A stretch of 35,026 nucleotides of DNA from NCBI GenBank assembly GCA_902582755.1, contig CACHSZ010000009.1, positions 1 through 35,026 of the forward strand, given 5' to 3'. Positions 29,463-35,026 of this stretch are shown here, one piece after another (the first letter of the stretch is position 1; each line of letters begins with the position of its first letter). The translations under genes and the position numbers were made by a program. The notes under the pieces are model-generated. The model did not search any database. It saw only the letters and a list, made by a program, of their open reading frames with translations, and was not told the origin of the DNA. Source of the DNA: an uncultured Alphaproteobacteria bacterium (GTDB lineage: Bacteria > Pseudomonadota > Alphaproteobacteria > HIMB59 > GCA-002718135).

Positions 29463-30827
29463 ATGACTAAACTAACTATTATTGGTGCAGGAAGCGCAGT
29501 ATTTACAAAAAATATAGTAACGGATATTTTATCAATTGATCATTTTAAGAAAATGGAGATAGCTCTTCATGATATAGATCCTGTCAGACTAAAAGCATCA
29601 CATGATTTATTAAATATAATTTCAAAAAAATTAGACGCTACTCCTAAAATAACATCTCACACAAATAGAAAAGAATCTTTAAAAGGTTCAGATTTTGTGC
29701 AAACCACAATTCAAGTTGGTGGTTATAATCCATCTACAATTATTGATTTTAAAATTCCAAATGAGTTTGGTTTGAAACAAACTATAGCAGACACTTTGGG
29801 AATCGGTGGCATAATGAGGGGGCTTAGAACAATTCCTGTGTTGCTGGATATTGCTAAAGACATAACAGAGATTTGTCCAAAAGCTATTTGGTTACAATAC
29901 GTTAACCCTATGTGCTCAAATATGATTGCAATCAATAAAGCATTTCCTGAACTCAAAGTAATGGGATTATGTCACTCGGTACAAGGCACTGCTGAAATGT
30001 TAGCAAAAGATTTAAATGAAGATATCAACAATATCGAATATCTATGTGCTGGTATAAATCATATGGCTTTCTATAAAAAATTTGAAAAAAAAATAGAAGG
30101 AAAAGCTAATGAGGACTTATATCCAAAATTAAAATTATTAGCTGACAAAATTATAAATAATGAAGAAGAATCTTCTAGAAGCAATATTGTTGATAATGAG
30201 TCTAATAAAATTCTCTATGAAAAAGTACGATACGAAATTTTAAAAAGATTTGGATATTTTGTTACTGAATCAAGTGAACACTTTGCCGAATACGTACCAT
30301 GGTTTATCAAAAAAAATAGAAATGATGTAATTGAAAAATATAAAATTCCTATAGAAGAGTACATAGATAGATGCGAAAATAATATTAAATTATGGAATGA
30401 TTTAGAAAAAGATATGTCTCCAATTTATGATCAGCCACTTAGCAGAAGTAATGAATACGCATCTTATATTGTTGATGGGGTTGTAAATGGTAATGAGATC
30501 ACAATAAATGCAAACATAATGAATGAAGGATATATAGAAAATTTACCTTCTAATTGCTGTGTGGAAGTTCCTTGCATTATTAATTCAAATGGATTTACAC
30601 CACAAAAAATTGGAAAATTACCAGAGCAATTGACTGCTCTAATGAGAACAAACATAAACGTTCAAATACTGACTGCAGAAGCTGCACTAACAAAAAAAAG
30701 AGAACATATTTATCATGCAGCAATGCTTGATCCATTAACAGGTGCAAATTTAACAATAGATGAAATATATGATATGACTGATAAAATGATTGAAGCGCAT
30801 AGCAATTATTTACCTCAATATAATTAA
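29463..30827 (+). CDS. Glycoside hydrolase family 4 (MelA-like alpha-galactosidase/alpha-glucosidase)
   Basis: GH4 enzymes cleave glycosides by NAD+-dependent oxidation at C3, elimination and re-reduction, with a divalent metal. The N-terminal Rossmann motif is IIGAGSAVFTKN (residues 6-17). GGYNPSTIIDF, QTIADTLGIGGIMRGLRTIP and QYVNPM match E. coli MelA closely. The metal-binding Cys170-His171 in GLCHSVQGT and His200 in CAGINHMAF are intact. Length is 454 aa, and the protein is cytoplasmic. Alpha-galactosidase is the best guess; alpha-glucosidase or glucuronidase activity is possible in this family. It starts 65 bases from the tRNA, has no Shine-Dalgarno site, and its stop overlaps the start of the PanB-like gene (TAATG). 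Confidence 0.9.
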   Translation: MTKLTIIGAGSAVFTKNIVTDILSIDHFKKMEIALHDIDPVRLKASHDLLNIISKKLDATPKITSHTNRKESLKGSDFVQTTIQVGGYNPSTIIDFKIPNEFGLKQTIADTLGIGGIMRGLRTIPVLLDIAKDITEICPKAIWLQYVNPMCSNMIAINKAFPELKVMGLCHSVQGTAEMLAKDLNEDINNIEYLCAGINHMAFYKKFEKKIEGKANEDLYPKLKLLADKIINNEEESSRSNIVDNESNKILYEKVRYEILKRFGYFVTESSEHFAEYVPWFIKKNRNDVIEKYKIPIEEYIDRCENNIKLWNDLEKDMSPIYDQPLSRSNEYASYIVDGVVNGNEITINANIMNEGYIENLPSNCCVEVPCIINSNGFTPQKIGKLPEQLTALMRTNINVQILTAEAALTKKREHIYHAAMLDPLTGANLTIDEIYDMTDKMIEAHSNYLPQYN

Positions 30828-31654
30828 TGACTAAACTTACTGTTAAAGATTTATTTGATAAAAAAGGAAAAGTTAAGTTAACTGAATTATATGTAACAAA
30901 TGCTCTTGAGGCTTATGCTGCTGAAAAAGCAGGAGTAGATATCCAAATTGTATCTTTTAAAAAAGAAACTCTTAGAACTGGAGTACCAACAAATAGATGG
31001 TTTAGAGATGCCCACATAAAGGATATTCGAGAAGCTGCACCAAATACTTTTATGATATATGGACTTGGTCAAGTGTCATCACCTGACAAAGCTATCGATG
31101 CTGCACTAATAGCAAGAGACAATGGGGCAGATGCTGTATACTGTGGAAATAGCCCAAAATATATAGAGGCTCTTCGCAATGAAGGTTTGCCAGCAGTCAG
31201 TCATATTGGATTAATACCTTATAAGAGTACATGGACCGGTGGGTTTAAAGCTGTTGGCAAAGATGCTGTGTCTGCATTAAAAGTTTATCAAGATGCAATT
31301 GCTTACGATAATGCTGGTGCTATAGGACTTGAAGTAGAATGTGTACCAGACCGTGTAGCTGAAATAATTACTAAGAAAGTTAATTTACTTACATTGTCAA
31401 TGGGAAGTGGACCAAAATGTGATGTTGAATTTTTATTTATTCAAGATGTTATTGGGACAAATACAGAAAGAGTACCTCGCCATGCTAAAGTATTTAAAGA
31501 CACAAATAAATCTTATGAAAAACTCTTAGATGATACCATAGAAGGTTTAAAAGAATTCATTAATGATGTGAAAGAAAAAAAATTTCCTAGACCTTCTAAT
31601 ATTGTTGAAATTAAGGATGAAGAATTTGAAAAGTTTTTAAATAAAATTAATTAA
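30827..31654 (+). CDS. Divergent PanB-fold protein (ketopantoate hydroxymethyltransferase homologue), probably not PanB
   Basis: This 275-residue protein aligns along its length with PanB. SHIGLIPYKSTWTGGFKAVG (125-144) corresponds to PanB GHLGLTPQ...GGYKVQG. LEVECVP (168-174) corresponds to LVLECVP, and RVPRHAKVFKD to HIPKFAKNF. His126 and Glu171 are kept. The PanB metal and substrate residues are not: VGDSLG reads IVSFKKE (41-47), ADLPF reads YGLGQ (near 78-82), and KIEGG reads YCGNS (105-109). By eye this removes Asp45, Asp84, Lys112 and Glu114 of E. coli PanB. The fold belongs to the PEP mutase/isocitrate lyase/PanB group, so a lyase or aldolase reaction on a sugar-derived keto acid is a guess. 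It is translationally coupled to the GH4 gene. The 3' end overlaps the convergent hydrolase gene by four bases. Confidence 0.8.
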   Translation: MTKLTVKDLFDKKGKVKLTELYVTNALEAYAAEKAGVDIQIVSFKKETLRTGVPTNRWFRDAHIKDIREAAPNTFMIYGLGQVSSPDKAIDAALIARDNGADAVYCGNSPKYIEALRNEGLPAVSHIGLIPYKSTWTGGFKAVGKDAVSALKVYQDAIAYDNAGAIGLEVECVPDRVAEIITKKVNLLTLSMGSGPKCDVEFLFIQDVIGTNTERVPRHAKVFKDTNKSYEKLLDDTIEGLKEFINDVKEKKFPRPSNIVEIKDEEFEKFLNKIN

Positions 31655-32478
31655 ATATTTATCGTCAATAAATCGTTTCCAATTATTGGATCTTTACCAA
31701 AATCTTTTCTGACTATCTTTTTTAACTTTGAAATATTAAATCTAGTAGGAACAAAGTGAGTTAATACAAGTTTTTTACAATTAGATAACTTTGCAACCTT
31801 ACCTACTAAATTACTAGGGGTATGATATTCTTTAACATTATGTAATGTATTTTTTGATCTGAGTCCTGAAGTTTGATTAATCTCATACTCAATGAAAACT
31901 TCATGTAAAAGGACATCAGCATTCTGAGCATTAAGCATCAAACTTTCACACGGTCTCGTGTCACCACTTATAGTAAGTTTTTTATTCTTATTAAAAAAAG
32001 AAAAACCATATGCGTAAGAAACTGGCTTATGATCAACTTCAAAATATTTTATTTTAATATCATTAATATTTATAAATCCTTCTTTTTCGAACTCATAAAC
32101 CTTGTAATTTAATGCTTTGGAAGATTTTCTTTTTTCATAAGCAATCCTCAATTTACGTTCACTTTTCCAAGCTAAGAAAATTTTATCTACAAATTTCTTT
32201 GTACCTTTTGGTCCGTAAATTTTCCATTGGGAAGTTCTGTCTGAATGCCATGAAGAAATTATGAGCTGATATAAATCTATAACATGATCAGTATGTAAAT
32301 GAGTCAGTAAAAGTGCGTCAATATCTGCTGAAGAGTTTTTACTTTGATCTAATCTTTGTGTAACTCCAGATCCACAGTCGACTAGAATTTTTGTTGATTT
32401 TGTAGATATTAAATTTGATGAACCGCATCTTTTAAAATCTACTGAAGGGCAACCTGTTCCTAGAAGCGTTAGCTTCAT
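31651..32478 (-). CDS. Metallo-beta-lactamase-fold hydrolase (RNase Z/ElaC-like)
   Basis: This is a 275-residue enzyme of the RNase Z/arylsulfatase branch (COG1234). The metal motif THLHTDH is at residues 59-65 (H60, H62, D64, H65). GDTRPCE supplies a further Asp, VLLHEVFIEYE a His, and VLTHFVPTRF near the C-terminus the last His. RNase Z enzymes usually read HLHGDH and carry HEAT; here these are HLHTDH and HEVF, so tRNA 3' processing is possible but not certain. An alternative is a small-molecule phosphodiesterase or esterase. It is coupled to rpoD by a TAATG overlap and overlaps the convergent PanB-like gene by 4 bases. Confidence 0.82.
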   Translation of the reverse strand: MKLTLLGTGCPSVDFKRCGSSNLISTKSTKILVDCGSGVTQRLDQSKNSSADIDALLLTHLHTDHVIDLYQLIISSWHSDRTSQWKIYGPKGTKKFVDKIFLAWKSERKLRIAYEKRKSSKALNYKVYEFEKEGFININDIKIKYFEVDHKPVSYAYGFSFFNKNKKLTISGDTRPCESLMLNAQNADVLLHEVFIEYEINQTSGLRSKNTLHNVKEYHTPSNLVGKVAKLSNCKKLVLTHFVPTRFNISKLKKIVRKDFGKDPIIGNDLLTINI

Positions 32479-34643
32479 TATTCATCTAGAAATGTTTTTA
32501 ATTTCCTTGCTCTTGTTGGGTGTTTTAATTTTCTTAGAGCTTTTGCCTCTATTTGTCTAATTCTCTCTCTGGTAACACTAAATTGTTGCCCAACTTCTTC
32601 AAGAGTATGATCACTGTTCATTCCAATGCCAAATCTCATTCTTAAAACTCTTTCTTCCCTAGGTGTCAAAGATGAAAGTATTCTAGTAGTAGTATCACGA
32701 AGAGAACTTTTTACCGCTGCATCTATAGGAATAAGAGCATTTTTATCTTCAATAAAATCACCAAGTGAACTGTCTTCCTCATCACCAACAGGAGTTTCAA
32801 GACTTATTGGTTCTTTAGCAATCTTTAATACTTTTTTAACTTTATCCAGTGGCATATGCAATCTATCTGCCAACTCGTTTGGTGTTGGTTCTCTACCAAT
32901 TTCAGACATTATTTGTCTTGTAGTTCTTACAATCTTATTAATTGTCTCTATCATATGAACAGGTATTCTAATGGTTCTAGCTTGATCTGCGATTGATCTT
33001 GTTATAGCTTGTCTAATCCACCATGTTGCATAAGTCGAGAATTTATAACCTCTTCTGTATTCAAATTTATCGACAGCTTTCATGAGACCAATATTGCCCT
33101 CTTGGATGAGATCTAAAAATTGAAGCCCTCTATTAGTATATTTTTTTGCAATTGAGATTACTAATCGTAAGTTTGATTCTATCATCTCTTTTTTAGCTCT
33201 ATTTGCAGATCTTTCGCCTTGTTGGACTGTTCCAACTATTCTTCTAAACTCAGATAATGGTAATTCTGAAGCAGTTTGAATTTCTTTAATTTCCTCAATA
33301 TTTTTATTTATTTCGATATGAAACCTATTAATGAATTTTTCCCATTTTTTATCTTTTGTTGCTAAAAGACTTTGAATCCAATTTTTTTCAAAATTGAAAT
33401 TTAAATATTGTGATATGAAATCTTCTCTTTTAATTCCAGCAGTTAATGCCATACGTAACATCTTACCTTCTCGTAAGAGAAGTTTTTTATTTAACTCATA
33501 TAAAGCCTCCATAAGAGCTTCAATTGTGGTGGAATTGAAATGAACTGCTTTCATAGCTGCAACCATTTCTTTTTGAATTTTTAGATATTTTTTTTCTAAA
33601 AAAGTATAATTCTTTTCATTTTTTTTATCTGAATTAATTAATTCTAGACTATGTTTTTGAAGTTTCTTAAAAAGTTTTGTTATATCATTAAAATCATTTA
33701 GAACTTTTGGTTTTAGTTTCTCCTCCATAGCAGCAAGAGAAACGTTAAGACTATCATCATCATCATCATCTTCTTCTTGTTGTTGTTGATCCTCATCTTT
33801 ATTTTCTTGATCATTGTTTTCTTTATTTTTATTTTTATTTTGACTTGAACTATCATCACCACTTTCAATTAATTTTAGAGTGTCTTCAAGTTTAGTATCT
33901 GAAATATCTGACATGTCATATGTAGCTTCTAAATCCACAATATCTCTCAAAAGCATTGTTCCATCTTTAATTGCATCTTTCCAATTAATTATTGATCTAA
34001 TTGTCATTGGACTTTCACTAATTGCTCCAATCATTTTTTCTCTTCCAGCCTCAATTCTCTTTGCAATAGCAATTTCTCCTTCTCTACTTAAAAGTTCCAC
34101 TGCTCCCATATCTCTCAAATATAATCTTACGGGATCATCTGTTTTCCCTGTTTGTTTTTTTTCTTGATCTTCAGTCCCTTCTTCAGATTTAGCAGTTTGT
34201 TCTTTAGCTAAAGAAATTAATTCTTTTGCCTCTTCATCAGAATAAATTTTAATATTATTTGAAATGATTAAATCTTTAAATTTATTAATATTTTCTTCTA
34301 ATCTGAATTTTTTTGGAATAGCTTTTTCAATGATTTTTTGAGTATATATTCCATCAACTTTGTGTTTATTTATCAATTTTGCAAAAATCTCTTTAATCTT
34401 TTCTTCAAAGCCTGAGATAGATTTAGGTATTTTTTTTGGCTTATCTTCCTTTATAGGTTTAGTTAAAGTCTTCTTAGATACTTTTTTTGCAATAGTTTTT
34501 GTAGTTTTTTTTATTATCTTTGATTTTGATGATTTAGAAGACTTAGAAACTGGTTTTTTCTTAGCTGATTTTTTTTTAATAGAGGACTTCTTTTTAGAAT
34601 TGGTTATTTTTTTCTTAACAGTTTTTTTCTTTTTTTTTGCCAT
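32478..34643 (-). CDS. rpoD: RNA polymerase primary sigma factor (sigma-70)
   Basis: This is the housekeeping sigma factor. A lysine-rich tail (about residues 1-75) precedes region 1.1 (about 80-140, with [17 protein letters not shown]). Then follow [21 protein letters not shown] (region 1.2) and a long non-conserved region with a polar/acidic run. [26 protein letters not shown] and [26 protein letters not shown] form region 2. [11 protein letters not shown] through [19 protein letters not shown] forms region 4. I chose the ATG at 34643, 4 bases after the dnaG stop; an ATG at 34682 would overlap dnaG. Length is 721 aa. dnaG-rpoD is a conserved pair. The basic tail is unusual. Confidence 0.95.
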   Translation of the reverse strand: MAKKKKKTVKKKITNSKKKSSIKKKSAKKKPVSKSSKSSKSKIIKKTTKTIAKKVSKKTLTKPIKEDKPKKIPKSISGFEEKIKEIFAKLINKHKVDGIYTQKIIEKAIPKKFRLEENINKFKDLIISNNIKIYSDEEAKELISLAKEQTAKSEEGTEDQEKKQTGKTDDPVRLYLRDMGAVELLSREGEIAIAKRIEAGREKMIGAISESPMTIRSIINWKDAIKDGTMLLRDIVDLEATYDMSDISDTKLEDTLKLIESGDDSSSQNKNKNKENNDQENKDEDQQQQEEDDDDDDSLNVSLAAMEEKLKPKVLNDFNDITKLFKKLQKHSLELINSDKKNEKNYTFLEKKYLKIQKEMVAAMKAVHFNSTTIEALMEALYELNKKLLLREGKMLRMALTAGIKREDFISQYLNFNFEKNWIQSLLATKDKKWEKFINRFHIEINKNIEEIKEIQTASELPLSEFRRIVGTVQQGERSANRAKKEMIESNLRLVISIAKKYTNRGLQFLDLIQEGNIGLMKAVDKFEYRRGYKFSTYATWWIRQAITRSIADQARTIRIPVHMIETINKIVRTTRQIMSEIGREPTPNELADRLHMPLDKVKKVLKIAKEPISLETPVGDEEDSSLGDFIEDKNALIPIDAAVKSSLRDTTTRILSSLTPREERVLRMRFGIGMNSDHTLEEVGQQFSVTRERIRQIEAKALRKLKHPTRARKLKTFLDE
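33753..33790 (-). repeat. Trinucleotide tract in the rpoD non-conserved region
   Basis: On the plus strand runs of ATC/TTC/TTG triplets follow one another. On the coding strand these give consecutive CAA (Gln), GAA/GAG (Glu) and GAT (Asp) codons. They produce a Q-E-D homopolymer stretch in a part of sigma-70 that tolerates length change. The tract is prone to slippage in units that keep the frame. Confidence 0.7.
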
Positions 34644-34647
34644 AGCT

Positions 34648-35026
34648 TTATTCTTGTAGTTCTTCACTATTGTGAAGATCAAAAGTGATATTTTTTAACT
34701 CATCCCATGACATTGAAGATGAGTCACTCTGTATATCATCTAGGCTTTTATTTATTTTTTTCAAATTTGAAAGTCTTGTCTTCAGATTATTAATGGATTC
34801 TTTAATTTCTTTTATAGCTTCTTCAGGATTATAATCTGAGCTAACATAAGGGAAAAGTTGAAAAATACTGTTATCCTTAGTATTTTGGTAAATTTCAGAT
34901 ATTTTTTTAGGAAATTTACTTGTATCAATATTATCTATATCAGCCTGAAAAAACTCTGAATTATTTATAAAATTTAAGAATTCAATTTGATCATTATTCA
35001 ATAATTTAGAGGCTATCAACAACATA
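34648..35026 (-). CDS. dnaG: DNA primase, C-terminal fragment (partial)
   Basis: An open reading frame of at least 125 codons enters from the right edge and ends with TAA at 34650-34648. The sequence is helical and polar and has no catalytic motif, as expected of the C-terminal helicase-binding region of DnaG. That region is poorly conserved, so the call depends on its position 4 bases upstream of rpoD, the widespread dnaG-rpoD order. The Met nearest the edge is probably internal. DnaG would make the RNA primers for replication. Confidence 0.75.
   Translation of the reverse strand, partial: MLLIASKLLNNDQIEFLNFINNSEFFQADIDNIDTSKFPKKISEIYQNTKDNSIFQLFPYVSSDYNPEEAIKEIKESINNLKTRLSNLKKINKSLDDIQSDSSSMSWDELKNITFDLHNSEELQE

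Noticed and set aside
34360-34659. Plus-strand reading frame rich in Phe and Leu opposite the start of rpoD
   Set aside because: It is the antisense of the lysine-rich tail (AAA/AAG codons read as TTT/CTT) and has no ribosome-binding site or family resemblance.

Overview
The window comes from a very AT-rich, gene-dense, probably free-living marine alphaproteobacterium with a streamlined genome. Supporting signs are extreme A/T codon bias (Lys/Asn/Ile-rich proteins), intergenic gaps of a few bases, a dnaG-rpoD pair, rnpB next to mraZ, and a class A RNase P RNA. The wealth of sugar ABC importers fits lineages such as HIMB59/AEGEAN-169. That assignment is an impression from gene content and was not tested by phylogeny.

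Layout. (1) 1-7333, minus strand: a dcw cell-wall and division cluster, mraZ-rsmH-ftsL-ftsI-murE-murF-mraY-murD (murD cut by the window edge). It is preceded by four TGGG boxes spaced 10 bp apart, the likely MraZ operator. (2) 7370-8473, minus: RNase P RNA (rnpB) and a zinc N-acetylmuramoyl-L-alanine amidase. (3) 8507-15000: bamD-ligA (plus), uvrD/pcrA (minus) and mlaA-mlaC (plus). These cover outer-membrane assembly, DNA repair and lipid transport. (4) 15022-31654: a roughly 16.6-kb carbohydrate block. It holds a glucose/mannose-type ABC importer operon (binding protein, two permeases, ATPase, TIM-barrel isomerase-like enzyme, Gfo/Idh/MocA dehydrogenase), with a divergent LacI-family regulator and a perfect 16-bp operator between them. 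It also holds a second importer operon (binding protein, two permeases, class II aldolase, PhyH-like dioxygenase, a second Gfo/Idh/MocA enzyme, aldo/keto reductase). A CAU tRNA and a two-gene operon follow, encoding a GH4 alpha-galactosidase-like enzyme and a divergent PanB-fold protein. (5) 31651-35026, minus: dnaG (partial)-rpoD-metallo-beta-lactamase hydrolase.

How the genes work together. The carbohydrate block looks like a scavenging module: two periplasmic binding proteins, two permease pairs and only one ATPase, which may serve both importers. The cytoplasmic enzymes are mostly redox enzymes or TIM barrels. GH4 enzymes cleave glycosides through NAD+-dependent C3 oxidation. Gfo/Idh/MocA plus an isomerase-like TIM barrel is a combination also known from 3-keto-glycoside chemistry. 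Oxidative glycoside cleavage is therefore a reasonable but unproven theme. The most novel item is the protein encoded at 30827-31654. It aligns along its length with ketopantoate hydroxymethyltransferase (PanB), yet by eye it lacks the residues that bind metal and substrate in PanB, and it is translationally coupled to the GH4 gene.

Translation signals are patterned. Strong Shine-Dalgarno sequences occur only before the two binding-protein genes, with a weaker one before the ATPase gene. Many other junctions are 1-base TAATG stop/start overlaps. Both binding-protein genes are followed by 12-bp hairpins that could lower expression of the downstream permeases.
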